A DNA stretch of 64,000 bases from Streptomyces humidus. Its GTDB lineage: Bacteria; Actinomycetota; Actinomycetes; Streptomycetales; Streptomycetaceae. The notes under the pieces were generated by a model that saw nothing but the letters and a program-made list of their open reading frames with translations, ran no database searches and was not told where the DNA came from. The DNA lies in assembly GCF_014649655.1 (NCBI RefSeq), contig NZ_BMTL01000004.1, forward strand, positions 1 through 64,000. Reading direction: 5' to 3'. The translations under genes were made by a program, and so were the position numbers. Of the stretch, positions 49,832 through 58,505 are shown in pieces (the stretch's first letter is position 1; each line of letters opens with the position of its first letter).

Positions 49832-50362
49832 ATGGCAGCTCACCGCACCCGTCGGCAGAAGGGCGTGCTGATGACGGCGGCCTGCGCGGCGGCGATCCTC
49901 GGGCCCGCCGGGCTCACCGGCTGCTCCGGCGACAGCAGCCCTTCCTCGGTGGCCAGTCAGGCCGCGTCCGCCGCGCAGTCGGTCGGCTCGGAGGCGACCG
50001 CGGCCGCGTCATCGCTCGCCTCGCAGGCGTCGAAGGCGTACGAGTCGGCGACGGCGGAGGCGAACCGCCTGTTCGACGAGATCAAGGGCGGGATCGACGT
50101 CAAGAACGACGTGAAGCTCGGCACGCCCGGCTCTGACGGCGACCGCACCACGGTCGAGGTGTCGGCCGTCAACAAGGCCGGTTCGACGAAGTCCTTCGCC
50201 GTCCAGGTCGACTTCGAGGACAGCGGCGGCAACTGGCTCGACACGGTTTTCGTGACCCTTTCCGACGTCCCGGCGGGCAAGACCGGCAAGGCCACCGCCC
50301 GCAGCAACCGCAAGCTGTCCGGCGAGGTGAAGGCCGTGGTGGCCCGGGCGGTGCGGTACTGA
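49832..50362 (+). CDS. Lipoprotein with FxLYD-like domain
   Basis: A 176-residue lipoprotein. The ATG follows GGAGGAGA; the signal peptide ends in GLTGC (Cys31). A Ser/Ala-rich helical region (SVASQAASAAQSVGSEATAA) leads to a small beta-sandwich (TTVEVSAVNKAGSTKSFAVQ, WLDTVFVTLSDVPAG) of the FxLYD type. It should sit on the outer face of the membrane. No partner genes are adjacent, so its role is open. Confidence 0.75.
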   Translation: MAAHRTRRQKGVLMTAACAAAILGPAGLTGCSGDSSPSSVASQAASAAQSVGSEATAAASSLASQASKAYESATAEANRLFDEIKGGIDVKNDVKLGTPGSDGDRTTVEVSAVNKAGSTKSFAVQVDFEDSGGNWLDTVFVTLSDVPAGKTGKATARSNRKLSGEVKAVVARAVRY

Positions 50363-50392
50363 CCCGGACCGCCCCGGGACCGTACGGCCGGC

Positions 50393-51097
50393 TCAGGCCA
50401 TCCAGAAGAAGACGGCCGTCATCCGCTTCTCCTCCAGCGTCGTGCCGCAGTAACCGGTGGCGCTGTGGACGAGGTTGGCATGGTAGAGGAGCAGCCGGTT
50501 GGGCTTGTGCGGCACCCTCACGTCCTCCTCGAAGGCGTCGGGCGCGACGAACCGGGTACCGAGGGCTTCGACGAGGTTGTTGTGCGGGGCCTGGACGACG
50601 TTGCCGCCGAGCCGGCCGCCGGGCAGGGACTGCCGGTAGAAACTGGTCCCGCAGTCCTTGGGGACGGCGGGGTTGAGGTAGAGCACGGCCGCGTACCGGC
50701 ACAGCGCCCGCGAGTCGGAGTGCGGGCGCGGGGTGCTCTCCCCCTCGCCGACGACCTGGACGCAGTTGTGGTTGAGGGTGCCGCCGCCGGGCGCCTGCTG
50801 CACCCACAGCCTGCGTGCCCCCGTGGCCTTCCTCACCAGCCCCTCCACGCGCCCGAGTTCGGCGGGCTCCAGTCCGGGCATGGTGCGCAGGCCGGGCCAG
50901 CTCTCCGAGGTGTAGGGGTGGCCCTCGACCCAGTCGTCCCGGGCGAGACACCGTTCCCGGATCGCCGTGACGTCGGCCTCGGGGAAGACGTCGTCGAGAA
51001 CCCAGTAGTCACGCCCCCTGGTGGGCTTGCGGTAGGGCAGGACCGGGAGCGTGGCGGCAGCCCTCACGGGCCGGTGGGACCGCTGTGGCATGGACAT
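50393..51097 (-). CDS. DUF6445 family protein, 2OG-Fe(II) oxygenase-like
   Basis: A 234-residue protein. The core PRPHSDSRALCRYAAVLYLN has the HxD iron motif of prolyl-hydroxylase-type dioxygenases, and a later His in NLVHSATG with a downstream KRMTAVFFW would complete the site. This is the DUF6445 pattern. The reaction is not known; such enzymes usually hydroxylate an amino acid or small metabolite using 2-oxoglutarate. It lies convergent with the lipoprotein gene and has no biosynthetic neighbours. Confidence 0.7.
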   Translation of the reverse strand: MSMPQRSHRPVRAAATLPVLPYRKPTRGRDYWVLDDVFPEADVTAIRERCLARDDWVEGHPYTSESWPGLRTMPGLEPAELGRVEGLVRKATGARRLWVQQAPGGGTLNHNCVQVVGEGESTPRPHSDSRALCRYAAVLYLNPAVPKDCGTSFYRQSLPGGRLGGNVVQAPHNNLVEALGTRFVAPDAFEEDVRVPHKPNRLLLYHANLVHSATGYCGTTLEEKRMTAVFFWMA

Positions 51098-51218
51098 GCA
51101 GCGAATCTAGGCGGGAGGCGCGCCACGACTCGCCCTGCCGTTCGTCCGCACTCCACCGGGAACTGGTCAACGTTTCACCGGCGCGGTCAACGGTTCGTCA
51201 ACCGAGGAGGCCCCGGTG

Positions 51219-52133
51219 TCATCCGGTCGGATCGGCGAAGAGGCCCTCGGCGGTGGTGGCATGGACGGCGCGCTGCGACCAGGTGGTGAGCTGATCGAGG
51301 TCGGAGCAGGACACCACGCGCTCGCGGACGGCGTCCGGCACGGAGATGCCACGCCATTCCAGGATGTGAAGGATCATCTCGGCGCGGTCCGCGACCCGCC
51401 CCTCTTCACGCCCTTGCTCACGCCCTTGCTCACGCCCTTCTTCACGCACCTCTTCAGCGAGGGGGTGTCGCCAGAAGTACTGCATCGCGGTCATGAGATC
51501 CCTCCACATCCGTTGCGCCTGAGGATCTGTCAGGCACGAGTCGACGAACTGCACGAGTGCCGCGGCACTGTCCCGGTCGATGGTCCGCAGGGCGGCTGCC
51601 AGCGATTCCAGTATGGCGGGGGCCTGCCGCCCCCGGCCGTGTGTCATGGCGGAAAGCACCGCAAGGGGTACGTCCCGTTCGGCCTCCTGCCGGGTGGCGA
51701 TGAGGGGAACGTTGTCCGGACCCAGCACGAAGGGCCGTACCGTCAGCGAAGGCATCCCCCGCACACCGAGATGGATCGGCTCCGCCGCCCAGCGGGCCGT
51801 GGCACTGCTCTGCGTGACGACGATCAGCACCGGTTCGCAGCGGTACTTCTCGTAGAGATAGCTGAGGTAGTACGGCCAGCTACCGCGCTTCCGCTCGTCC
51901 GGCTTGCCCTGGGACTCCACGACCAGGAGGTACGCCCCTTCGTCGGTCTCGGCCCTGAGCAGCGTGTCCACCCGACGCTCGATGGGTTCGATCTCGGTGA
52001 GGTCGACGTTCATGGCAGCGAAGTCGTGGGGCGTGGGAAAGGGGACGGACAACACCTTTTGCAGGGCGCTGATCAGGAGACCGGGTTCCTTCTGGAAGAT
52101 CCGGTGCAGCGCCTCGTGCGACGAGCCGACCAT
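51219..52133 (-). CDS. Rpn/YhgA-like PD-(D/E)XK nuclease family protein
   Basis: A 304-residue protein. RRVDTLLRAE followed by AYLLVVESQGKPD gives the Asp...Glu-x-Gln arrangement of the Rpn (recombination-promoting nuclease) group, and the flanking YYLSYLYEKYRCEPVLIVVT fits. A charged repeat near 230-247 (REEGREQGREQGREEGR) is encoded by 12-base tandem repeats, a hallmark of this family. It may be a nuclease linked to mobile elements or defence. Base composition is somewhat less GC-rich than its neighbours, and a transposase remnant is 2 kb away, which suggests transfer. Confidence 0.7.
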   Translation of the reverse strand: MVGSSHEALHRIFQKEPGLLISALQKVLSVPFPTPHDFAAMNVDLTEIEPIERRVDTLLRAETDEGAYLLVVESQGKPDERKRGSWPYYLSYLYEKYRCEPVLIVVTQSSATARWAAEPIHLGVRGMPSLTVRPFVLGPDNVPLIATRQEAERDVPLAVLSAMTHGRGRQAPAILESLAAALRTIDRDSAAALVQFVDSCLTDPQAQRMWRDLMTAMQYFWRHPLAEEVREEGREQGREQGREEGRVADRAEMILHILEWRGISVPDAVRERVVSCSDLDQLTTWSQRAVHATTAEGLFADPTG

Positions 52134-52166
52134 CGGCTCTCCTTTCTGTACGACGTGATCAACGAG

Positions 52167-52589
52167 CTACGCCGCATTTAGTTCGCACCACACCAGCTTG
52201 CCTCGGTGCCCCATGCGGGACAGCGGCTGCCAGTGCCAGAGGTCCGAGCAGGCCCGGACCAGGGTCATCCCGCGTCCGCTCTCGGCTTCGCCCGGATCGT
52301 CCGGCCTCCCCGGCGGCCGGGGCGGTTCGGGGTCCGCGTCCCACGCGCCGATCTGCAGGACGCCGTCCCGGAAGCGCAGGCGCAGACACGCGGGGCCCTT
52401 GGTGTGCAGGACGGCGTTGGACATCAGCTCCGAGGCGAGCAGCTCCGCGGTGTCGATCAGGTCGGTCAACCCGTGCAGGGTCAGGATCAGACGCAGGGTG
52501 CGGCGGCAGACGGTGACCGCTCTGGGGTCGGTGGGGATGTAGAGGGAGTACTCCCAGGCGTCGTCACGGGTGCGTCCGGTTTCGGGCAT
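52167..52589 (-). CDS. HATPase_c anti-sigma-type ATP-binding protein
   Basis: A 140-residue RsbW-like protein. The N box ELLASELMSNAVLHTKG and the G box region ESGRGMTLVRACSD are intact. Streptomyces has dozens of such kinases, which often control sigma factors or sit beside WhiJ-type regulators. This one is divergent from a HTH-DUF5753 gene with a DUF397 gene behind it, a WhiJ/AbaA-like arrangement. Confidence 0.88.
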   Translation of the reverse strand: MPETGRTRDDAWEYSLYIPTDPRAVTVCRRTLRLILTLHGLTDLIDTAELLASELMSNAVLHTKGPACLRLRFRDGVLQIGAWDADPEPPRPPGRPDDPGEAESGRGMTLVRACSDLWHWQPLSRMGHRGKLVWCELNAA

Positions 52590-52798
52590 GGCTCGGCTCC
52601 ACGGGTGGGTCGGGGGGTGACATCACGAGCGGTGGCATGCCGCAGCCGTCCCGGCAGGACGGAGCGGTGCGCTTCCGCAGCGTGTTCGGTGCGTCACCGA
52701 CAGTAGATCTAAATATAGAGACGCAGCAAGCCGATCGCGTAATCTGACGTCGAACGAGTCGCATGTGCAGACGCGTTGAACCTAGGAGCGGCTGAGCC

Positions 52799-53629
52799 TT
52801 GAGGCGGGAACCAACAGCACGCCAGATGCGCGTGGCAACCGAACTGCGTCGGCTTCGCGAGGCAGCGGACCTCAACGCCCGTCAGGCAGCGTCTCTGCTC
52901 GGCGTGAGTCCCGCCCAGATCACCCACATCGAGTCCGGACTCGCCGGCGTGAGCGAAGAACGGCTCCGCCGTCTCGCGTCCCATTACTCCTGCACGGACC
53001 ACGAGTTCATCGATGCCCTGGTCGCCATGGCCACGGACCGGACGCGCGGCTGGTGGGAGGAGTACCGGGGCCTGCTGCCCACACCGTTCCTGGACCTGTC
53101 GGAGTTGGACCACCACGCCTCGTTCCGGCGCGAGGTGGCCATCCTCTTCGTGCCCGGCCTGTTGCAGACCGAGCGCTACGCCCGCGCCGTGTTCTCCTCA
53201 CGGGTTCCCGAACTTACGCCCGAAGAGATCGAGTTGCGGGTTCGCCACCGATTGAATCGCCAGAGGATGACCATCCCGTACGAGGTGGTCATCCACGAAG
53301 CGGCACTGCGCATCAGAGTCGGTGACCGCAACGACTCACGGGCTCAACTGGCGCACCTCGTCGAGCTATCCGAGAAGAGCCATATCACCCTGCGCGTCAT
53401 CCCCTTCGACCTGGATGGCTTCTCCCGGGCTTCAAGCGCCATGACGTATGTGGGTGGCCCGTTGCCCAGGCTCGACACAGTGGTGCGCGACCTGCCTCAC
53501 GGTTCTGTCTTCATCGATTCCGACGCTCAACTCAAGGCCTACCGAACGCGCTTCCTTAAGGTGGTGGCGGTATCGCTCGAACCCGAACGGTCGCGTGCCT
53601 TCATCGACAAGCTGGCGAAGGAGCTCTGA
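52799..53629 (+). CDS. WhiJ-type regulator: HTH_31 plus DUF5753
   Basis: A 276-residue regulator. The XRE-type HTH lies at about 11-70 (VATELRRLREAADLNARQAA, LLGVSPAQITHIESG), and the rest is the DUF5753 sensor domain (FVPGLLQTERYARAVFSSRV, SSAMTYVGGPLPRLDTVVRD). The TTG at 52799 has AGGAG 11 bases upstream; ATG 52829 is an alternative. A DUF397 gene starts nine bases after the stop. In the known WhiJ pairs the DUF397 protein binds the regulator and relieves repression of development. Confidence 0.9.
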   Translation: MRREPTARQMRVATELRRLREAADLNARQAASLLGVSPAQITHIESGLAGVSEERLRRLASHYSCTDHEFIDALVAMATDRTRGWWEEYRGLLPTPFLDLSELDHHASFRREVAILFVPGLLQTERYARAVFSSRVPELTPEEIELRVRHRLNRQRMTIPYEVVIHEAALRIRVGDRNDSRAQLAHLVELSEKSHITLRVIPFDLDGFSRASSAMTYVGGPLPRLDTVVRDLPHGSVFIDSDAQLKAYRTRFLKVVAVSLEPERSRAFIDKLAKEL

Positions 53630-53637
53630 AGCGCCTC

Positions 53638-53868
53638 GTGAACACCCCTGGGAACTGGCAGAAATCGTCGTACTCCGGCGAGGGCGACGGCAACGACTGC
53701 GTCGAGGTCGCCTCCACCCTCGCCACGCTCCATCTGCGCGAGTCGGACGCGCCCGCCTCCGTACTCTCCGTCACCCCCGCCGCCGTCACGCATTTTCTGC
53801 ACGCCATACGCACGAGAACTCCCGGAATTGTGGCCTCCGTCACGGCAGTCGCGGACCGGGCCTGCTGA
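53638..53868 (+). CDS. DUF397 protein, partner of the WhiJ-type regulator
   Basis: A 76-residue protein from a GTG nine bases after the regulator gene. NWQKSSYSGEGDGNDCVEVA is the DUF397 signature and HLRESDAPASVLSV follows as expected. It probably acts as an antagonist of the upstream regulator. The closing residues are family-typical, so the gene is complete. Confidence 0.9.
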   Translation: MNTPGNWQKSSYSGEGDGNDCVEVASTLATLHLRESDAPASVLSVTPAAVTHFLHAIRTRTPGIVASVTAVADRAC

Positions 53869-53877
53869 AGTGACCGG

Positions 53878-54141
53878 ATGATCGGTCTCGTGATCCGCGT
53901 CCTTCCCTTCTGGGTGCGCGAGCCCCTGCTCGTCCTCGTCGGCGTCCCCTTCAGCGGCCTCCTCTTCTACGCGGGCGTCCGTGACCACGAGTGGATCGGG
54001 GTGGGCCTGGGCGCCGCCGTCGCCGTGTTCACCGCGGTCCGCGTGCACACCATCAACCGCGCCTTCAAGGCCCGCCGTCGGCTCAAGGAGGTCGAGACCA
54101 TGGCGCGGGTCGAGGGCGTGAAGCGCATCGAGGGCATCTAG
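53878..54141 (+). CDS. Small two-TM membrane protein
   Basis: An 87-residue protein with two hydrophobic segments (about 15-33 and 41-56) and a basic, helical C-terminus (KARRRLKEVETMARVEG). Ten bases separate it from the DUF397 stop. I recognise no family. It may be co-transcribed with the regulator pair, or be the edge of the region disturbed by the adjacent transposase remnant. Confidence 0.5.
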   Translation: MIGLVIRVLPFWVREPLLVLVGVPFSGLLFYAGVRDHEWIGVGLGAAVAVFTAVRVHTINRAFKARRRLKEVETMARVEGVKRIEGI

Positions 54142-54199
54142 GGTCCTGCACCGGCAGTCCGCCGTGAGACCTTGTACGAGTTCTCCTGCCGGGGTGCCG

Positions 54200-54536
54200 G
54201 TGCCGCGTCGTGGTCCGAAGCCGGAACCGCTGCTGCCGGGCGATGACGACCGCGCTGTACCGGAACGCCGGACCCGGCGGGCGAACTCCGCCCAGGCGTT
54301 GGCGTTGCGGACGCGGATCGTGCCTGCGTGTGCGGGCCCTGACGTCCCGCCCATCGTCGAGGTGGCACGCCACCTGCGGATTTCCGCGGACACGGTCCGC
54401 AAGTGACGGCGGCAGTTCCTCGCCGAGCGGATGGACGGCCTGGTGGACGAGCCCCGGCCGGGCCGGCCGCCCACCCTCGGCGTCGACCGGATGGAGGCGG
54501 TCGTCATCGCCACGCACGAGGAGATCCCGAAGAACC
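54200..54536 (+). pseudogene. IS630-family transposase remnant
   Basis: One frame reads RRGPKPEPLL, then RRANSAQALALRTRIVPACA, a HTH (EVARHLRISADTVRK), then a stop TGA at 54404-54406 where a Trp codon is expected, and continues RRQFLAERMDGLVDEPRPGR with MEAVVIATHEEIPKN. This is the N-terminal third of an IS630-type transposase. The catalytic DDE part is missing. The break-off at 54536 meets a 14-bp inverted repeat. The element is dead. Confidence 0.75.
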
Positions 54537-54569
54537 GGTTTCGGCCCGCATCGACTGCGGGCCGAAACC
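54537..54569. terminator. 14-bp inverted repeat at the IS remnant boundary
   Basis: GGTTTCGGCCCGCA at 54537-54550 pairs exactly with 54556-54569 around five bases. It could be a terminator or mark where the insertion remnant was cut. Confidence 0.65.
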
Positions 54570-54668
54570 GTGATGTCGTACGTTTTCCCGATCGGCCACC
54601 GAGCGTGGTGGCGTGTGTACGCCTCTGGCTCGGCGCGGGGCCGGGCGGGGGCACGAGACGGGGGCGAC

Positions 54669-56330
54669 ATGACGGACCTTGGGGTGGCGGCCGGTTGGGA
54701 CACGGCCGGCGAGTCACGGGTGACGTTGGAGCGGCTGCTGTCCGTCGTGGGGGTGGGCGCCGTGGAGTTGCACTCGGCGCCCAAGGGACTGGGGACCACG
54801 GTCACCGGCGTGAACGTGTTCGACCTCCGGGAGCCCGCGGTCAGCCCACGGGAACTGCTGCTCGCCGTGGGCGTCGATCCGCGCTCGGCCCTGGCGGTCG
54901 ACGTCGTGCGCCGGGCGGGCGAGTCGGGTGCGGCGGGCGTGGTGTTCGGTCCGGGCCGGCCCGAACCCACCGCGGGAGCCCTTCAGACGGCCGCCGAGGA
55001 GGGCGGTACGGCGTTGCTGTTCCGTACCGCCTGGTGCACCTGGGCCCATCTGGTGGGCGTGCTGCGGGCGGGGCTGGCCTCGGCGGGCGTGCCGCCGATG
55101 GCCGGGCTCGGCGGGCCGCGTCTGGGGGATCTCAACTCGCTGGCCGACGCGGTGGCGGCCCTGGTGGGCGGCGCGGTGACCATCGAGGACACCGAGTCCC
55201 GGGTGCTGGCCTACTCCTCCACCGAGGAGAACGTGGACGAGCAGCGCCGATTGACCATCCTCGGCCGCCGTGTCCCACCGTGGCGGGTGGCCGCCATGCG
55301 CGAGGCGGGGTTCTTCCAGGCGCTGTGGGCGGGGGACGACGTACTGCACCGGCCGGCGCAAGGACAGAACCCGGAGCGCCTGGTGGGCGCCGTGCGGGCG
55401 GGCGGGGAGGCGCTCGGATCGATCTGGGTGGCCGCCGTGGCCGGTCGGCCGCTGGCGCCCAACGCCTCCGAAGCCCTGCGCGCGGCGGCCCGGGCCGCCG
55501 CCGCCCACCTGCTGCACCATCGCACCCACAGTTCGGACGACCGTCTCGTCGAGGACGCGGCCCGTGCGCTGCTGGAAGACCGCGGGTCCGTCGAGGTGCT
55601 CGCGGAACGGGCCTCGCTGCCGCCGCGGGAGCCGTGTGCCGTCCTGGCCGTCGGCACCGGGAGCGCGGATCACGGGGACGGCGATCCGTCGGGACTGCAC
55701 GGGCTGCTGACTCTGCACTGCGCCGCGTACGGCCACCGCGCGGTGGTCGTCCCTGCGGGCGGCAGGATCCTGGTGCTGTTGAGTGCCCTGAACCGTGATC
55801 TCGGCCAGGCCGAGAGCCAGGTGACCCGGCTGGGGGAGACACTGGCGCACCAGTTGTCGGCCACCCTCGGCCGGCCGCTGAAGGTCGGGCTCGGCGATGT
55901 GGCCCCCGAGCTGGCGCGGGCGCCCGAGTCGCGCCGGGGGGCCGAGCTCGCCCTCAGGGCGCTCACCGAGGCCGCGGGGTCGCCGACGGTCGCCCGGACC
56001 GGGGACGTCGCGGACACGGTCGGCATCCTGCACGTCGTCGGCGCCCTGCGTGGGATCGATCTGCCGCCGCAGACCTCGGTGGCCCGGCTGCGGGCGTTCG
56101 ACGCCGAGCACAGCGGCAGTTGCCTGGTGGAGACCCTGCGCGCCTATCTCGACCACTTCGGCGACGTGTCCGCCGCCTCCCGCGCGCTGAGCGTGCACGC
56201 GAACAGCCTGCGCTACCGGCTGCGGCGCATCGTCCAGGTGTCGGGACTGGACCTGGAGGACCCCGACGCGCGTCTGCTGGCCCAGTTGCAGTTACGCCTG
56301 AGCGACGAGTGCGGCGAACAGCGCGGCTGA
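54669..56330 (+). CDS. PucR family transcriptional regulator
   Basis: A 553-residue regulator. The N-terminal PucR-1 domain (TLERLLSVVGVGAVELHSAP) is followed by a GGDEF-like middle and a C-terminal PucR HTH_30 (CLVETLRAYLDHFGDVSAAS, ALSVHANSLRYRLRRIVQVS). Leu542, near the C-terminus, is a TTA codon, so full-length product should depend on the bldA tRNA. PucR proteins often control purine, amino-acid or polyamine genes. The decarboxylase gene 220 bases downstream in the same direction is the likely target or partner. Confidence 0.92.
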   Translation: MTDLGVAAGWDTAGESRVTLERLLSVVGVGAVELHSAPKGLGTTVTGVNVFDLREPAVSPRELLLAVGVDPRSALAVDVVRRAGESGAAGVVFGPGRPEPTAGALQTAAEEGGTALLFRTAWCTWAHLVGVLRAGLASAGVPPMAGLGGPRLGDLNSLADAVAALVGGAVTIEDTESRVLAYSSTEENVDEQRRLTILGRRVPPWRVAAMREAGFFQALWAGDDVLHRPAQGQNPERLVGAVRAGGEALGSIWVAAVAGRPLAPNASEALRAAARAAAAHLLHHRTHSSDDRLVEDAARALLEDRGSVEVLAERASLPPREPCAVLAVGTGSADHGDGDPSGLHGLLTLHCAAYGHRAVVVPAGGRILVLLSALNRDLGQAESQVTRLGETLAHQLSATLGRPLKVGLGDVAPELARAPESRRGAELALRALTEAAGSPTVARTGDVADTVGILHVVGALRGIDLPPQTSVARLRAFDAEHSGSCLVETLRAYLDHFGDVSAASRALSVHANSLRYRLRRIVQVSGLDLEDPDARLLAQLQLRLSDECGEQRG

Positions 56331-56550
56331 CCGGCTCCCGGCCGCTCGTCGGCCCCCACCATCACAAGGCCGCTTCTTCGTCGAACCGCACAACGGACCT
56401 GCCTTGCTGGGTGGTTGTTTGCTCCTGACTGTGGCGGGGCGGGCCCGCGGCTCTCACGACTCGACGAAGACGCCCTCCTGGTGCGGACAGCAGGCTGGTG
56501 GTCAAGCCCGGGAAGGTCCCGGGTGCTGCGCAGATCCCGGAAGGCTCACC

Positions 56551-57894
56551 ATGACCGGACTGACCCCCGCCGCCGAGCGGCGCGAGCGGATCCTGCGGGA
56601 AGCGGTACGGCAGGGACTGCTGTCCCCCCAGCGAGACCTGCTGGCCGCCTTCGTCGACCTGGACGGCGTTGCCGCGACGGTCGAGTCCCTGCGCCGCGCG
56701 TTCGCCTCGGCTCCCTCCTCGCCGCCCGTGCTGCACGCGTTCGCCGCCAAGGCGAACAGTCTGGTGCCGGTGCTGGCGGAGCTGCGAGACCTCGGCATGG
56801 GCTGCGAGGTCGCCACCGCGGGTGAGCTGGCCCGCGCCCTGGCCGCCGGCTTCGCACCGGAGCGGATCGTCTTCGACTCCCCGGCCAAGACGGAGGCCGA
56901 ACTCCGGCGCGCCCTGGACCTGGGTGTGACGGTCAACGCGGACAACTACCAGGAGCTCGCCAGGATCGACCGGGCACTCGGCGGCCGCGTCCCGGTGTCA
57001 CGGATCGGTGTGCGCGTCAACTCCCAGCTCGGCGGCGGCGCCATCGCCGCGATGAGCACGGCCACCAGCACCTCCAAGTTCGGCGTTCCGCTGGCGGACC
57101 CGGGCAGTCGGCGGGAGCTGCTGCGCGCCTACCGCGACCGCCCGTGGCTGACCTGGGTGCACACGCACGCCGGTTCGCAGGGCTGTCCGCTCGACCTCAT
57201 GGCGCGCGGGGTCGCGCAGGCCGTGGAGTTCGCCGAGGAGGTCAACGCGTCTCTGGGGCGGCGCCAGGTGGTCGGCGTCGACATCGGCGGCGGGCTGCCC
57301 GTCAACTTCGCCGACGACGAGACCACGCCGAGCTACGCCACGTACGTGGAACAACTGCGCGCCCATGCGCCCGCGCTGTTCGCCGAGCTCTCCGGAATCT
57401 CCGGCGGGTACGAGATCGTCACGGAGTTCGGGCGTTCCGTTCTCGCCAAGAACGGGTTCACCGCCGCGTACGTCGAGTACACCAAGAACGTGGGCGGCCG
57501 GTCGATCGCGGTCACCCACGCGGGTGTCCAGGTGGCCACCCGGACCGTGTTCAATCCCGACGCCTGGCCCCTGCGGATCGAGGCGTACGACGGCGGCGGC
57601 ACGGTCAAGCGGGGCGGCCCGGTCCGTCAGGACATCGCGGGCCCCGCCTGCTTCGCCGGTGACCTGCTGGCACGCGACCGGGCGTTGCCGCTGCTGGAGC
57701 CCGGGGACATCGTCGCCGTCCCGGACACGGGCGCCTACTACTTCTCGACGCCGTTCCACTACAACAGCCTGCCCGAACCGGCTGTGCACGGGGTCCGCAC
57801 GAGCGGTGACGGCGGTGTCGCCTTCGAACTGCTGCGTCCCGCGCAGGATCCGTGGGACGTACCCGTGCACGAGCCCGTTCTCACGGTCAGGTAA
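56551..57894 (+). CDS. PLP-dependent fold-type III amino-acid decarboxylase-like protein
   Basis: A 447-residue enzyme of the alanine-racemase-type barrel group. Lys67 in FAAKANS should hold pyridoxal phosphate. HTHAGSQG (204-211) and DIGGGLPV (244-251) are the phosphate-binding loops and PDTGAYYFS (391-399) the C-terminal motif. The order is as in diaminopimelate/ornithine decarboxylases, but the usual CESGD is replaced by CFAGD, so the substrate is probably another amino acid. The ATG follows GGAAGG. A small membrane protein gene follows immediately. Confidence 0.8.
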   Translation: MTGLTPAAERRERILREAVRQGLLSPQRDLLAAFVDLDGVAATVESLRRAFASAPSSPPVLHAFAAKANSLVPVLAELRDLGMGCEVATAGELARALAAGFAPERIVFDSPAKTEAELRRALDLGVTVNADNYQELARIDRALGGRVPVSRIGVRVNSQLGGGAIAAMSTATSTSKFGVPLADPGSRRELLRAYRDRPWLTWVHTHAGSQGCPLDLMARGVAQAVEFAEEVNASLGRRQVVGVDIGGGLPVNFADDETTPSYATYVEQLRAHAPALFAELSGISGGYEIVTEFGRSVLAKNGFTAAYVEYTKNVGGRSIAVTHAGVQVATRTVFNPDAWPLRIEAYDGGGTVKRGGPVRQDIAGPACFAGDLLARDRALPLLEPGDIVAVPDTGAYYFSTPFHYNSLPEPAVHGVRTSGDGGVAFELLRPAQDPWDVPVHEPVLTVR

Positions 57895-57905
57895 GGAGCA
57901 TCGAG

Positions 57906-58112
57906 GTGGCACAGGCCAACCGTCGGCGGTCCGGCCGGGACGGGCCGCTCCTCACACAGCGCGCCGCCGTCGTCTTCCTGCTGGCAGCCCTGGTCGGCAT
58001 CGGTGCCACTGCTCTGTCGGTGCTGGCCGGCAACGCGTGGCCCGTCGCGGTGAGCGTCGGCGGCGGGGTCGTGGCACCGGCCGTGCTGTTCTTCAACCAG
58101 ATCATCGACTGA
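57906..58112 (+). CDS. Small membrane protein downstream of the decarboxylase
   Basis: A 68-residue protein from a GTG, with AAGGAG seven bases upstream and only 11 bases after the decarboxylase stop. Two hydrophobic segments are visible (RAAVVFLLAALVGIGATALS, AVSVGGGVVAPAVLFF). Probably in the same operon. No family recognised; it could help transport or anchor the enzyme. Confidence 0.65.
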   Translation: MAQANRRRSGRDGPLLTQRAAVVFLLAALVGIGATALSVLAGNAWPVAVSVGGGVVAPAVLFFNQIID

Positions 58113-58124
58113 GCAGGACTGCGT

Positions 58125-58259
58125 TGGATCTGCCGTCGCAGCCGTATCCTCTCCGGCGGCCGTACGCGCCAGGTACTCAGTCGCGATCCGGTCGGACTCT
58201 TCGTCCGGCGGACGCTCGCCGTGGTTGGGCACGTCGATCGCGGCGACCGCGAACGCGCC
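58125..58259 (-). pseudogene. Possible alpha/beta-hydrolase fragment
   Basis: The minus strand reads GAFAVAAIDVPNHGERPPDE and EESDRIATEYLARTAAGED, resembling the loop after strand three in dienelactone-hydrolase-type proteins (AIDxPxHGxRP). A TAG precedes it and no catalytic Ser motif follows, so it would be a broken remnant about 45 residues long. The match is by eye and could be chance. Confidence 0.3.
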
Positions 58260-58274
58260 CTAGGCGGCGAATCG

Positions 58275-58324
58275 ATGCGCGCTGGTTCACCAGCTGGTCG
58301 ACCAGCTGGTGAACCAGCGCGCAT
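58275..58324. repeat. Perfect 50-bp palindrome
   Basis: Bases 58275-58299 are the exact reverse complement of 58300-58324 with no central spacer (centre GGTC|GACC). It begins ATGCGCGCTGG and includes nested GGTTCACCAGCTGG units. It could form a cruciform or a very stable hairpin. It lies in a 393-base intergenic region beside a possible gene remnant. It might be a recombination junction, a bidirectional terminator or a protein-binding site. Confidence 0.9.
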
Positions 58325-58505
58325 ACAGAGTCCACCCGGCGCGGACGCCCCCCGGGAACAGCCCGGAGCAGCCCCTGCGCCGACGACACACCGCCGACGA
58401 ACCTGATGGACAGATCACGAAACCGTAGGGAAGAACCAGGACTTGCCGGGCGCCCGGTGCGTGCGGGCCCCGGTCACGGGCCGGTGGTCGCCGGGGGGCC
58501 GACCG

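Noticed and set aside
57759..58232. A full-length minus-strand gene upstream of the palindrome
   Set aside because: Only its first 35 or so residues look like a protein family; the rest runs antisense into the small membrane protein and decarboxylase genes.
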